Part shown: piece after piece, positions 33,721 to 43,873 of the stretch
Layout: every line of letters starts with the position of its first letter
How positions within the stretch are numbered: the first letter of the stretch is position 1
Source of the DNA: Bacillota bacterium
GTDB taxonomy: Bacteria; Bacillota; Clostridia; Acetivibrionales; DTU013
Direction: 5' to 3'
Length of the DNA stretch: 64,000 bases
Assembly: GCA_023426125.1 (NCBI GenBank)
Contig: JAFABI010000103.1
Coordinates: forward strand, 186,001-250,000
Notes under the pieces: model-generated
Database searches by the model: none
What the model was told of the DNA's origin: nothing
The model's input: only the letters and a program-made list of their open reading frames with translations
Made by a program: the position numbers and the translations under genes

Positions 33721-34632
33721 TTAGCCCTTCACAGCGCCAATCATGATCCCTTTGACAAAATATTTTTGAATGAAGGGGTAAACGCAAAGAATGGGCAAGG
33801 TCACAATCATGGTGATGGTCATCCGGATAGAATCCGGAGTCAGCACCTTTTGCTCGGTGAGCAGACGGCCCACTTCACTGACAGACCCGGAGCGGGCGGC
33901 CTGGGCCAGCTGGTTCGCCTCGTTCAGCTTCTTGTACAGCAGGTATTGCAACGTCATCAGGTTCGGATTACTTGAATTGAAAATCATGTTGTCAAACCAG
34001 GAGTTCCACTGCCCAACCGCGGAAAACAACGCAATTGTAGCCACGATGGGGAGCAGCAGCGGGAATATGATCCGGATAAAGATGGTCATAGTGCCGGCGC
34101 CGTCCAGGACAGCAGACTCGCTGAGAGAATCCGGGATACTGTTTTCAGTGAATGTTTTCAGCAGCACTACATTAAAAGCCGAAATTGCCCCGGGGAGAAT
34201 ATAGACAAGAAAATTGTTGGTCAGGCCGTATGTCTTATATGTCAGAAAAGTAGGTATCAGACCACCGCTGATATACATGGTGACGATCACCATACGGTAA
34301 AACAGCTTTCGCGCAGGCATCTTCTGCAAAGTGAACAGATAGCCCAGAATAGCGTTGAGGAATACCGAAAGGGCAGTCCCCAACACAGTCCGTAAAACGG
34401 ATACCAATAAAGCCGTGGTGAGCCCGGGCGATTTGAAGACTTCCACATAGTTGAACAGCGTCATGCCCCGTGGCAAAAAGAGCAGCGTGCGGGCCGGTAT
34501 ATTGGGATTGCTGATGGTCCCGATGAAGATATACCAAAACGGATAGAGGCATACAAAGGAGAACAATAGCAGGACAAAGACATTTATCATGGCCCCCGCA
34601 GAAGTCCTCCCTATTTTCGTGGTCATGAGCAT
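33721..34632 (-). CDS. Carbohydrate ABC permease, LplC/YtcP type, locus A
   Basis: A 303-residue integral membrane protein with about six helices and the cytoplasmic EAA-type loop ESAVLDGAGTMTIFIRIIFP that contacts the ATPase. It ends in the FVKGIMIGAVKG tail typical of LplC-family permeases. It pairs with the permease encoded just upstream. No ATPase gene lies in the locus. Confidence 0.92.
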   Translation of the reverse strand: MLMTTKIGRTSAGAMINVFVLLLFSFVCLYPFWYIFIGTISNPNIPARTLLFLPRGMTLFNYVEVFKSPGLTTALLVSVLRTVLGTALSVFLNAILGYLFTLQKMPARKLFYRMVIVTMYISGGLIPTFLTYKTYGLTNNFLVYILPGAISAFNVVLLKTFTENSIPDSLSESAVLDGAGTMTIFIRIIFPLLLPIVATIALFSAVGQWNSWFDNMIFNSSNPNLMTLQYLLYKKLNEANQLAQAARSGSVSEVGRLLTEQKVLTPDSIRMTITMIVTLPILCVYPFIQKYFVKGIMIGAVKG

Positions 34633-34669
34633 TCTTCCTTTCCACCCATATGGGCAAGTGTCTATCGGC

Positions 34670-35647
34670 CTAAAAAATGCTGTCGCCGCGGATTTTTTTG
34701 GATAGCCGGTTCATTCCAAACAGCATGCCGATGGAGATGACGGACTTCATAATCCCTATGGCAGTACCATAAGAATAATCGCTGCGAAGCAAGCCGGCAC
34801 GGTAGACGTAAAGATCCAGCACTTCAATCTTGTCGGCGACGATCCCGTTATAAAAAGTCAAATACTGTTCAAACCCGTTTCCCACAAAACTGCTGATCTG
34901 CAGCAGCATCAGGACGATAAAGGTGGGCATGACGGAAGGCACGGTAATATACCATATCTTTTGCAGCCGACCGGCCCCATCGATATCTGCAGCCTCATAT
35001 CTCTCTTGATCAATACCTGCTATTGCCGCAAGGTAAATTACGGCATTCCACCCGAGACCTTTCCAGAGCCCCATCACAGTCTGGAAAACATACACTGCAC
35101 CCGCATTGGCAATCAGGCTGGTGGGTTCCTCCGCAATCCCTATGGAAGTCAGCAAATTGGAGAGCAACCCGTCATAGGAGAAAAATTGGAAGGCCAATGC
35201 GTAGACAATGACCCAGCTGATGAAATTGGGAAAGGTGGTGATGGTCTGGATCGTCCTCTTTAATTTGGTGTTTGCCACTTCATTCAAGGCAATGGCGAAA
35301 ATCATTGGCAACGGCGCTGCAACATAACCCAAAGCAGCAAAGACGACGGTGTTTTTCATAACCCGCGTCAGATTCGCCAGGTCGTCAAAAATCAGCATGA
35401 AGTTCTTCAACCCCGCCATGGGCACATCCGTCAAAGGGACACCCGGGATATAATCCATAAACGCAAGGATCCATCCTGCAATGGGGACATAGCTGAAAGC
35501 TGCGACAAACAGCAGACAAGGGAACAGATAAATCCAAAGCTTATAGTCCTTTTTTGCCCTGCCTCCGATATTTGCCTTCGATATTCTTGGCACCTGTTTC
35601 ATTTCCTTTCTTCGATGAATTCCATGGCCGATACGGCTTCCTGTCAT
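34670..35647 (-). CDS. Carbohydrate ABC permease, LplB/YtbP type, locus A
   Basis: A 325-residue membrane protein with about six helices. The EAA loop reads YEAADIDGAGRLQKIWYITV. The ATG at 35647 overlaps the stop of the upstream hydrolase gene (ATGA) and has GGGGAG 7 bases before it, so translation is probably coupled. A downstream ATG at 35602 is a possible alternative start. Confidence 0.92.
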   Translation of the reverse strand: MTGSRIGHGIHRRKEMKQVPRISKANIGGRAKKDYKLWIYLFPCLLFVAAFSYVPIAGWILAFMDYIPGVPLTDVPMAGLKNFMLIFDDLANLTRVMKNTVVFAALGYVAAPLPMIFAIALNEVANTKLKRTIQTITTFPNFISWVIVYALAFQFFSYDGLLSNLLTSIGIAEEPTSLIANAGAVYVFQTVMGLWKGLGWNAVIYLAAIAGIDQERYEAADIDGAGRLQKIWYITVPSVMPTFIVLMLLQISSFVGNGFEQYLTFYNGIVADKIEVLDLYVYRAGLLRSDYSYGTAIGIMKSVISIGMLFGMNRLSKKIRGDSIF

Positions 35648-38600
35648 TTTCGCGCTCCCCTGTCACTTGAAATACCGGGGCTGGTAAGAATCCCAAAGGG
35701 GCGGGGACGGTATTCCGGACACCATGCATCCCCCGTGGTCCGGTAGGAGTCCGGCCCCATCCATGTGAAATCCGGATCACAGAGATGAAGCTGCCCGAAG
35801 GAATTGAACCTGTTGCCGTAGACCTTCAGCGTCAATGTGTGCCGGCCGGCGGATATGCCGGACAATACGCAATCGTATGGCGCATAGATGATCTCCCCGC
35901 AGTGCCGGCCGTCCAGTGACACCTCAACCAGAGCGCCCCTGTACTGCGGAACGTGAACCCGCACATCCCCGTCCGGAAGCTCCACCTCCAGATGGTAGCA
36001 CAGATTGCCGCCGTAGAAGGGCATGCCCTGTGTAGTGACATCCCCAAAGCCGGTGCGGCGAACCGGAGGCACGATGACCTTTTCGCGCCCGTTGAGACGC
36101 ACGCCAAAATCCCCCAGAAGATAGCACCACTCTGCTGCTGCGTTATGTCCATAGGGTATTTCCACCTTCAGCGTATGCATACCGGCACTGAATGCCGGAA
36201 GCCGGACGGTATGGATGCACCTGTCGGTAAACCATCCATCCGTGACGGAGGGCACGAGATCCCCATCCAACCGGATCAAAGCGGCTCCGGCATCCTCCAG
36301 CGCCAGCTTTATATCTTTGAGGGCCACCTCCGTCCGGAAGGCAAAACGCATCCGCATCCGGTGCGCAGGCGGTTCCGGCGGCATTACCCACGGCTGGGCA
36401 ATTTCGTCCATCCGTAGGGGCCAACCCAGTTCGCCGCGTAATCGATTGTCCGCCCGGAGCACTTCTTCCTCAGGCCGGTAGGCCCCGTCGTCCAGGGCGT
36501 ATTCGGCTACGTCCAGAAGCAGGACATTAGGCTCCTCCAACGTGACAGGAACGGTCTCAGGCAGTAGCACCGGCTTCCAGCACCGTGTGTCGGTTTTATT
36601 CCGGCATCGCGCCGGTTTTGAAGCAGTGCCCGGTGCTTCCGGAGGGTTCAAGCGAAGCAGCAGGCTGTCATGCTGGTACATGTCACGGTGAAGTATTGTC
36701 TTGCCACCCTCGGACTCGGTATCCACAGGAATGATATCCCCCGTCAGCGTGTCGTAGAGTTCCACACGATAGTGCCCCTCCATAGCGATACGAACCTTTT
36801 GCAGGGCAGGAATATCGCGTCTCCGCGATTTCACCCCTTGTGCTATGAAGAGCCAGCGGCTCTTGCCGTCCCGTCGAAGCTGGTAAACGAGGTTTGTTGT
36901 GAGGCGGCCCGCCTCATCCCGGAACTCCACCAGCCGAAATGGCTCCAGGGCCATATATATCGAAGCCTTGTCAAAGGGGATGATTTTTGAATAGGGGCGC
37001 AGTTGTCCCGCCATTTCGCTGCGGCGGGCATCCACCCGTTCCGGCAGGTCTCCCAGGACAAGGATCCGGCCTCCCGCCGCGCCAAAGGCCAGCAAGCGCT
37101 CCAGGGTGGTACTGCGGATGGTCTCGCAATGAGGCAGCAGTACAACGTCGTAGGCCATCTCTCCAACCCGGAGCGGAGAACCGCCCACCGGGCATTGATG
37201 AGGAAGATTTGCCTCACAGATAAAATCAAAGTCCAGGACGCCGGTTAAAAGCCATTTTGCAATTTCCTGAAAATGCTCTTCCATTTGGTTCCGCACAAGG
37301 GCGGTTTGCGTTTCCGGGCCCCAATGGAGCCAATAGCTCTCCACGGGGTGTATTACAGCAATGCGGACTTCCGGTTTTCCACGGGTCAAAGCCGTATTCA
37401 GCCGGGCAAAATGATCCTCCACAAGAGCATATTTTGTGTACCAGGGTGACTGATAGTGAATGGAAGCCGGATAGTCCCTCTTTGCCTCCCCCCTCATGGT
37501 CAGCCAGGCCAGATGCGGTACACGTACTGTCACGCCCAAGGCGGCCTGCCAGTCACCTTGAAGCTTGTGCCCCCGGAAATCAAAATCCCAATTGGTGACG
37601 CCGTAGAGTTCGGAAAGCACACCGACCCGTCCATATTGGCGGGCTGCGGATTGAGCCTGCTTGACAACCGTGTACTCGTAGTCGTCGCAAAGGATGTCGA
37701 CGCCGGGAATGTCAAAAGAACGATAGGAGCGCATGGCCTCGCCAGTGGCGGCGGTCTGGCTCTCAAGATCCGATTCCCCCATCATATGCCCGGTCAGCAT
37801 CAAATGGTTTTGCCTGCACCATTCCCCTATGTTATCGGCAAAAGCTTCTACGAACCGTTCGGTAATGTGATCGTGGTAACGGTAACGGGCAAGAGCGCCC
37901 AAATCCCCTTCGCTTTCCCAGACAAGCAAGGGGAGCTGTTCCAGAATATCTTCGTTGAAAGCGCTGCGGTAAGTCCCGGGAAGGTCGTCCGTCCAGGGAA
38001 GGATGACACTGCCGCGATCCAGAGGGGAATGCAGCCGCGTTTTATGTGAAAACTGCGGTTCGTCGGTGAAGATGGAAGGGATCACCGTGTCAAAATCATC
38101 TCCCACAGCCTTTTTATAAGCTTCATGGGTGATTTCTATGAACCGGTCGATGGCTTTCTTATCCAGCGTGTTGACATAGGTCTGCAGGTTATACCAGGGA
38201 TTTTCACAGGGGGACTCAAGATACGCATACCACTTGACGCCTTCCGCTTTATCCGACGCATCGATCCGTCGGTACGAACGCAAAAGCTGATCCTCGTCCA
38301 AAACAATATCGTAGGCGGCAATACAGCTCCCCTGGCAGGAACGTGAGGCATGTGCATCGGAAAGTTTTGTGTCCCCAAGAGCCGCTGACTCGGCATTTGT
38401 CCGTGAAGTAAACACCAAATACCGGGCCCGGCAGTCCTTTTCCCTTGTCACCAGGCCGCCTGCAAAGCCGGAAGGGCAGCGATCCTCGTCATAAAGCCAG
38501 GCCAGCATGCCTTTTTCCTTTGCATGGCTGACACAGCGTTTGACATAGCCCATAAACTCTTCGCTCAGGTAGGGAGTGCTCATCCCCGTACGGGAGTGGA

Positions 38601-38766
38601 TATGGAAGCCGCCGAAGCCCATTTGGTGCATGAGGTCGATCTGGCGAATCATCTCTTCTTCGTCGAGCTTGCCGTTCCAGGCCCAAAAAGGCGTTCCGCG
38701 GTATTGGGATGCAGGGTTGCGGAAAAGGTCGCTTGTCAATGTTTCCTGCAGGTGATAGTGATCCAT
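35644..38766 (-). CDS. GH106-like glycoside hydrolase, locus A
   Basis: A 1040-residue protein without an evident signal peptide, so probably cytoplasmic and acting on imported oligosaccharides. The N-terminal region has PFWAWNGKLDEEEMIRQIDLM, HIHSRTGMS and LYDEDRCPSGFAGG, found in large uncharacterised hydrolases related to GH106 alpha-L-rhamnosidases. Candidate acidic residues are in FTDEPQF and GHMMGESDLE. The C-terminal part is beta-rich (jelly-roll) and ends with YRPRPFGILTSPG. It heads the locus A transport operon and overlaps the first permease gene by 4 bases. The exact linkage cleaved is not shown by the sequence. Confidence 0.7.
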   Translation of the reverse strand: MDHYHLQETLTSDLFRNPASQYRGTPFWAWNGKLDEEEMIRQIDLMHQMGFGGFHIHSRTGMSTPYLSEEFMGYVKRCVSHAKEKGMLAWLYDEDRCPSGFAGGLVTREKDCRARYLVFTSRTNAESAALGDTKLSDAHASRSCQGSCIAAYDIVLDEDQLLRSYRRIDASDKAEGVKWYAYLESPCENPWYNLQTYVNTLDKKAIDRFIEITHEAYKKAVGDDFDTVIPSIFTDEPQFSHKTRLHSPLDRGSVILPWTDDLPGTYRSAFNEDILEQLPLLVWESEGDLGALARYRYHDHITERFVEAFADNIGEWCRQNHLMLTGHMMGESDLESQTAATGEAMRSYRSFDIPGVDILCDDYEYTVVKQAQSAARQYGRVGVLSELYGVTNWDFDFRGHKLQGDWQAALGVTVRVPHLAWLTMRGEAKRDYPASIHYQSPWYTKYALVEDHFARLNTALTRGKPEVRIAVIHPVESYWLHWGPETQTALVRNQMEEHFQEIAKWLLTGVLDFDFICEANLPHQCPVGGSPLRVGEMAYDVVLLPHCETIRSTTLERLLAFGAAGGRILVLGDLPERVDARRSEMAGQLRPYSKIIPFDKASIYMALEPFRLVEFRDEAGRLTTNLVYQLRRDGKSRWLFIAQGVKSRRRDIPALQKVRIAMEGHYRVELYDTLTGDIIPVDTESEGGKTILHRDMYQHDSLLLRLNPPEAPGTASKPARCRNKTDTRCWKPVLLPETVPVTLEEPNVLLLDVAEYALDDGAYRPEEEVLRADNRLRGELGWPLRMDEIAQPWVMPPEPPAHRMRMRFAFRTEVALKDIKLALEDAGAALIRLDGDLVPSVTDGWFTDRCIHTVRLPAFSAGMHTLKVEIPYGHNAAAEWCYLLGDFGVRLNGREKVIVPPVRRTGFGDVTTQGMPFYGGNLCYHLEVELPDGDVRVHVPQYRGALVEVSLDGRHCGEIIYAPYDCVLSGISAGRHTLTLKVYGNRFNSFGQLHLCDPDFTWMGPDSYRTTGDAWCPEYRPRPFGILTSPGISSDRGARK

Positions 38767-39198
38767 GGGATATTTCCTTTCCTTGCAACAATTTTTACAG
38801 CATTGATGAAAATCATGTACGGAACATCTTGTGCCGCCTGATACAGATACATCTTACACTTTTCCGCTTGCCCAGTCCATGGATAATGCTTTTATGAATT
38901 TGTACATTTTTTTTAAATTCTGAGATCATCCAAACCTTCGGTTTGTTTTGTCTGGATTTCTTTTTGAAAATTTGCACTTTTTTTAGAAAGTCCTTCGGAG
39001 TGATAAGGGGACGGGGTTGTTGTCACCCCCGCCCCCTTCATCTTGCGCCTTTTTTAATATATACCCTTGTAAGTCTTGCAGGCCTTCCGGGTACTGGTTT
39101 GTCAGAAATGCCTGCTAAACCTTCGGTTTTGTAAGCTGTATGCACGCTGGTAAGTCCAATGGATTATCCAATGAATGCAGTTCCCCGCTTCAAAGCCT
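38767..39198. other. Intergenic region between locus A and the pirin gene
   Basis: 432 bases with no credible gene. It contains two short stem-loops with the shared sequence AAACCTTCGGTTT (near 38930 and 39117) and a G/C-rich imperfect hairpin (about 39008-39044). The locus A promoter should lie near 38770-38900 on the minus strand, but I do not see a convincing -35/-10 pair. Confidence 0.4.
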
Positions 39199-40035
39199 CT
39201 ATTTATGCTTTATAAAAGTACCCTGTCTCAATTCATCAAAAGCAAGCTTTAATTCTTCCTGTTCATTCATGACGATAGGCCCACCCCAGGCGATTGGTTC
39301 ATTGAGCGGCTTCCCGGAGAAGAAAATAAAACGTGAATCCGAGTCAGGCGGCGCAAGGACAGCAATACTTTCTCCTCTGCTAAACAAAACAGCCGTCTTA
39401 CTTAATAAACGTTTTTCTTCTATAAATGCATCCCCTTCTATTAAAAATACAAATACGGTTTCATCAGGTTTTACCGGTATTTCTATTTCCTTTCCTTGCA
39501 ATAGGCGAATATCATAAATAGTTGCGTGAATATGTCTTGGCACTATACCTGCCGCTTCATTAAAGCTTCCGGACAGCACCCGGATTTCTGCCCCTTCGCT
39601 TTTTTTCGTTGCAACCATATCCTGAGTTATACTTAAATAAGCCGGTTCTGTCATTTTTTCTGCACGAGACAGATTAAGCCATAATTGAAAACCAAGCATC
39701 CTTTCAGATTTTTGCGGCATTTCCTGATGAAGTATACCGCTTCCGGCAGTCATCCATTGAGTCTCTCCTGAATAGATCACTCCCTTATTCCCCAAGCTGT
39801 CTTCATGTTCAATTTCACCTGAAATCAAATACGTCACCGTTTCGATACCTCTATGGGGATGCATGGGAAATCCTGCGGTATAGTCAGAGGCATCCGTCGA
39901 GTCAAAAGAGTCCAGCATGAGAAAGGGATCGAAATCCTTCACGTCATTACCGCCAAGCACCCGGACCAAACGGACTCCGGCTCCATCGACCGCTCTTTGT
40001 CCTCGTACAGTTCTTATCATGTTGCATCTTTTCAT
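39199..40035 (-). CDS. Pirin family protein
   Basis: A 278-residue bicupin of the pirin family. The N-terminal cupin keeps the metal ligands in MHPHRGIETVTYL and the GSGILHQEMPQ segment. Bacterial pirins include quercetin 2,3-dioxygenase-like enzymes (YhhW) and redox-related regulators; the substrate cannot be told here. It is 41 bases after the YgiD-type dioxygenase gene, a pairing consistent with aromatic or oxidative metabolism. The start is uncertain between 40035 and 40020. Confidence 0.88.
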   Translation of the reverse strand: MKRCNMIRTVRGQRAVDGAGVRLVRVLGGNDVKDFDPFLMLDSFDSTDASDYTAGFPMHPHRGIETVTYLISGEIEHEDSLGNKGVIYSGETQWMTAGSGILHQEMPQKSERMLGFQLWLNLSRAEKMTEPAYLSITQDMVATKKSEGAEIRVLSGSFNEAAGIVPRHIHATIYDIRLLQGKEIEIPVKPDETVFVFLIEGDAFIEEKRLLSKTAVLFSRGESIAVLAPPDSDSRFIFFSGKPLNEPIAWGGPIVMNEQEELKLAFDELRQGTFIKHK

Positions 40036-40076
40036 ATCCTCACCGGCTTTCTTTTTATTATCTTCATGTAGTAGAA

Positions 40077-40844
40077 TTATTCAAACAAATAGCATGTCAT
40101 TGAAAGAGAACCTAAAACACAGGAGTCGTTAAAAACGGTTACACGTTCCTCTTTTCCTGACGCCCCTAATATATACAGCAGAGGTGCAAAATGGTCAAGT
40201 ATTGTAAATGCCAGGGATGAGGAATTTCCTGCCTTTTGATAATTTATTACATTTTGATCGTTCCGCCCAAGGATACTCTCTTTAATATAGGCGTCAAATT
40301 CTTCTGCCCATGGGTAGCCGCCTTCCATATTCCAATTCACTCTTGCCAGGTTGTGGACAATGTTACCGCTTCCAAGGAGCAATACCCCCTGTTCCCGGAG
40401 TCCGGAAAGCTCCTGTCCGATTTTATAATATTCGCTAACGGGCGCCCGCCTGTCTATACTAAGCTGAAATACCGGGATATCAGCATAAGGGTATATCCTG
40501 TGAAGGACCGACCATGTGCCGTGGTCATAGCCCCAGGAGTTATCAATCGTTACCTTTTGGCTGATCATATTTTGAGTAAGATGTGCAAAATGCGGTGAAC
40601 CTTTTGCGTTATAAACGATTCTGTAAAGCTCATCCGGGAAGCCATACATATCATAAATTGTCTCCGGTGCCTGAGAATCTGTAACCCGGGTGCCTTCCGT
40701 AAACCAATGGGCAGACACAGATAATATTGCGTCCGGTCGGGGAAGCCTGTTCCCCAGGGCTTTCCACTCCGCAACGAACTGATTTTCTTCAATTGCATTC
40801 ATGGGAGACCCATGTCCAACAAATAATGCCGGCATCCGTTTCAT
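40077..40844 (-). CDS. ygiD: YgiD-type extradiol ring-cleavage dioxygenase (4,5-DOPA dioxygenase family)
   Basis: A 255-residue class III extradiol dioxygenase. The four histidines expected for zinc binding in E. coli YgiD appear in FVGHGSP, VSAHWF, NIVHNLARV and LDHFAPL. E. coli YgiD opens DOPA to 4,5-seco-DOPA, but the physiological substrate in an anaerobe is unclear because the reaction needs oxygen. It is followed by the pirin gene and sits between loci A and B, apparently unrelated to both. Confidence 0.88.
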   Translation of the reverse strand: MKRMPALFVGHGSPMNAIEENQFVAEWKALGNRLPRPDAILSVSAHWFTEGTRVTDSQAPETIYDMYGFPDELYRIVYNAKGSPHFAHLTQNMISQKVTIDNSWGYDHGTWSVLHRIYPYADIPVFQLSIDRRAPVSEYYKIGQELSGLREQGVLLLGSGNIVHNLARVNWNMEGGYPWAEEFDAYIKESILGRNDQNVINYQKAGNSSSLAFTILDHFAPLLYILGASGKEERVTVFNDSCVLGSLSMTCYLFE

Positions 40845-41031
40845 GCCATCACCCCTCTAATATAGTGTACTTTATATAGCGTAGCATATAAGATTCAAAA
40901 AATCCAGAGGCAGCATATTAATACTCCAATAAAGCCTCCGGAAGAAAACTTAACACGCCGATATAAGCGGATGGAATCTATTGCACGCATTTTATTAATT
41001 AAGCAGCTAAAGGCCAATGGCCTCGTTATAT

Positions 41032-43788
41032 CTATACATACATAATCTTAAATGTATAGTTCCCTGAACCGATTCTGAACTTTAAATAACCATCCAGTTC
41101 TCCAAGATAATCTGCATCCTTAGCATTTTCCGCTATCTTCCCGCCTCTTAAAAGGAGTTGCCCGCTTTCAGTAACGGTAGCATTATTACAATCTTTTAAT
41201 TTCGGTATGAACACTTCGGCAGAACAGTTGAATGGAATGCTCACATTAAGTTGAAATTCTTCGTTTTGCCTGTACCATTTTGCTTCAACCCTGCCGCGCA
41301 CTGTATCTATTATACTCTCCGCATATTTCAAGTCTCCATATACACCAGGTTTTATCAGTATTCTTTCATATCCAGGGAAGTTGGGGTCTACCCGAATGCC
41401 CGTAATGTATTTAAAAAACCATGAACACACGCTTCCGAACATTGGATGGTCATGTGAACCGTTTTCATATTCCCAGCATTCCCAAAGCGTTGTTGCTCCT
41501 TTCTCAAGCATGTAGCCAAAACTGGGGTATGTAGTTTTATTCAATATGCCATAGGCAGTATCTCCAGAACCATACTCTGATAATGCCTCCAATAACAATG
41601 GCGTTCCAAAAATTCCAGTATCGAGATGACCGGAATTTTTTCCGTAAATATTCTCAACCAGATGCTCGACCACTTTTTTTTCATCCTCCTTTGGCACACA
41701 CCCCAGAACTAAGGGATAAGCATTTGAACCATTACCTCCGATAGAATACATTCCTTTTTGTCTTACCAGGTATTCCAGGTTAAATGAATGACAAATTCTC
41801 TCCTTCAAAAGTGAAAAGTATTCCGTATCCTCCCGCTTGCCAAGTATTTTTGCCACTGAGGCCATAATTCCTGAACAGTAGGCGTAATAGAATGTGCTGA
41901 CAAATTCCCTCGGAATCGCATTATCGGTTATATCACGATTATCCCCGGATTGAGGAATACACCATTCACCAAGAAAGCTCCAACCGCCCAGCTCTTCCTT
42001 CGTAAACTCCTCTTTAACTATAATATTATTCATTGCCTTTGATTCCAGGTAATGGATCCATTGTTTCATACCTAAATAGTGCTCCTCCAATATTTCCAAC
42101 TCTCCATAATATTGAAATAAAAGCCACGGTATGATTATATAAGCGGAGCCCCATGCCACTCCGCCTCCACCTCCCCCAAAGGGAGCAGTGTGTGGAACAA
42201 AGCCGGTTTCCTTGTTTTGGGCATCCCGAATATCTCCAACCCATTTTATATAAAACCTTGCCATATCAAAATTGAAGATAGCCGCTTCTGCGGTAATCTG
42301 ACCATCTCCGGTATAACCTAAGCGTTCCCTGTGAGGACAGTCACTCGGAACACATCCGTGCAGGTTGTTTGTCTGGGTCCATAGATAGGTACCTAAAATA
42401 CGGTTCAGCAAGGGATTCGAACACTGAAAATAACCTGTACGTTCCACAGAAGAATATACAACTCTGCCTTCCAGACAATCCATCTCCGGATTTCCGGGAT
42501 ATCCGGTCACTTCTACATAACGAAAGCCATGCCATGTGAACCTTGGTTCATACACTTCAACTTTATTTCCTTTTAGAATGTATAGGTCCTTTTGGATTTG
42601 TCCATTCCCTCCGGCACTTGCAAAATCCAGCATGCCTTTGTCGTCCAGCTCTTCGGAAAACCGCAGTGTTATCCTGGTACCTTCCGGGCCCTGCACCTTT
42701 AGTCTCACCCAGCCGGAGATATTCCTGCCCATGTCGAAGACATGTGTGCCATCAGCAGGTGAAGTCATCATTGTTGGTCTAAGTGTCATCATAACTTTAT
42801 CCGGGGGAGACATTTGAGATCTCATCTTTCCCGCCGGTGCTTTATGTAAAGTGACTGCTTTCCAGCCTGAATCATCATAATCAGCCCGGTTCCATCCTTC
42901 TTTCTCTTTTGTCGCATCGTAAATCTCACCGTGAAAGAGGTTATTAAATATTATCGGTCCATCCATGGTTTTCCATGTTTCATCGCTGGCAAATTCATCT
43001 TTGCTGCCATCTGCATACCAAATATAGATTTGCAGGATCATCCTTGGGGTGCCATACCAGAGTTTCCCTTCTACAATTCGCTCTCTTTGGTTATACCAGC
43101 CATTTCCAAGCATAACCCCTATGGCATTGCTACCCTGAATAAGATCATCTGTAATATCCCATGAAATGTACAATGTGGTTTTTGTTGTTTTATCTTCAAA
43201 GGGGTAAAGCAGATCTTCCAGCCTGCGGTTGTCAAAATCAGTCCAATTCGGCTCCAGAACGTGATCGCCCACTTTTTTTCCGTTGATATAAAGCTCATGA
43301 TAACCAAGTCCGCAAATATATGCTCTGGCTTTTAATATGCGCTTTCTTGCCGTATATATTTTTCTCAGAAGAGGAGCAGCAGCACATGTTTCTTCCGCAC
43401 CAATCCATTTTCCTTTCCAATCCTCAATAGCTAAAAGTCCGGTTTCAAAAAATGAAGTTTCACTGTAGGAACTGACGCTCCCATAATTATCCCAAATACG
43501 TACCTTCCAGAAATACCTGCTGCTGCTGGTCATTTTTTTACCTTGGTACACAACGCTGACAGACTTGCTGGAGCATATTTTTCCACTGTCCCACAGATCT
43601 CCTTCATCATTGGCAAGGATCATCGGTTCGGATGCCACAAGAACCTGATAAGCAATCTGTAAACAGTTTCTCTTACCCGGCACATATTGCCAACTAAATC
43701 GAGGCTTGATCGTGTCTATGCCGATTGGATTCTTCAAGTATTCACACAATAATCCGCAGAATATGCCTTCGTTGTTACTATTATTCAT
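41032..43788 (-). CDS. GH78 alpha-L-rhamnosidase, locus B
   Basis: A 918-residue protein with the standard GH78 layout: N-terminal beta domains (about 1-370), an (alpha/alpha)6 catalytic domain (about 375-760) with DCPHRERLGYTGDGQ holding the general acid and TTLWECWE downstream, and a C-terminal beta-sandwich. It removes terminal alpha-L-rhamnose from glycans or glycosides. There is no signal peptide, so it probably acts inside the cell on imported oligosaccharides. It is the last gene of locus B, 86 bases after the binding-protein gene with a stem-loop between them. Confidence 0.9.
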   Translation of the reverse strand: MNNSNNEGIFCGLLCEYLKNPIGIDTIKPRFSWQYVPGKRNCLQIAYQVLVASEPMILANDEGDLWDSGKICSSKSVSVVYQGKKMTSSSRYFWKVRIWDNYGSVSSYSETSFFETGLLAIEDWKGKWIGAEETCAAAPLLRKIYTARKRILKARAYICGLGYHELYINGKKVGDHVLEPNWTDFDNRRLEDLLYPFEDKTTKTTLYISWDITDDLIQGSNAIGVMLGNGWYNQRERIVEGKLWYGTPRMILQIYIWYADGSKDEFASDETWKTMDGPIIFNNLFHGEIYDATKEKEGWNRADYDDSGWKAVTLHKAPAGKMRSQMSPPDKVMMTLRPTMMTSPADGTHVFDMGRNISGWVRLKVQGPEGTRITLRFSEELDDKGMLDFASAGGNGQIQKDLYILKGNKVEVYEPRFTWHGFRYVEVTGYPGNPEMDCLEGRVVYSSVERTGYFQCSNPLLNRILGTYLWTQTNNLHGCVPSDCPHRERLGYTGDGQITAEAAIFNFDMARFYIKWVGDIRDAQNKETGFVPHTAPFGGGGGGVAWGSAYIIIPWLLFQYYGELEILEEHYLGMKQWIHYLESKAMNNIIVKEEFTKEELGGWSFLGEWCIPQSGDNRDITDNAIPREFVSTFYYAYCSGIMASVAKILGKREDTEYFSLLKERICHSFNLEYLVRQKGMYSIGGNGSNAYPLVLGCVPKEDEKKVVEHLVENIYGKNSGHLDTGIFGTPLLLEALSEYGSGDTAYGILNKTTYPSFGYMLEKGATTLWECWEYENGSHDHPMFGSVCSWFFKYITGIRVDPNFPGYERILIKPGVYGDLKYAESIIDTVRGRVEAKWYRQNEEFQLNVSIPFNCSAEVFIPKLKDCNNATVTESGQLLLRGGKIAENAKDADYLGELDGYLKFRIGSGNYTFKIMYV

Positions 43789-43804
43789 TTTGACCTCTTA
43801 AATA

Positions 43805-43846
43805 ATTCTAGACAGGAACTATAATTTTACAGTTCCTGCCCAGAAT
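43805..43846 (-). other. Intercistronic stem-loop after the locus B binding-protein gene
   Basis: An 8-bp perfect core CAGGAACT/AGTTCCTG extended by a flanking ATTCT/AGAAT pair, without a T-run. It lies between the binding-protein and GH78 genes and may stabilise the upstream message or partly reduce readthrough. Confidence 0.55.
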
Positions 43847-43873
43847 AGATTTTATATTTTCAAGCCTGCATTT

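Noticed and set aside
35644..38766. Long antisense frames within the GH106-like gene as real genes
   Set aside because: They are shadows produced by the GC-rich codon use of the sense gene and have no ribosome sites or recognisable products.
39008..39044. GC-rich hairpin as terminator of the pirin gene
   Set aside because: It is over 150 bases past the stop, imperfect, and has no T-run on the minus strand.
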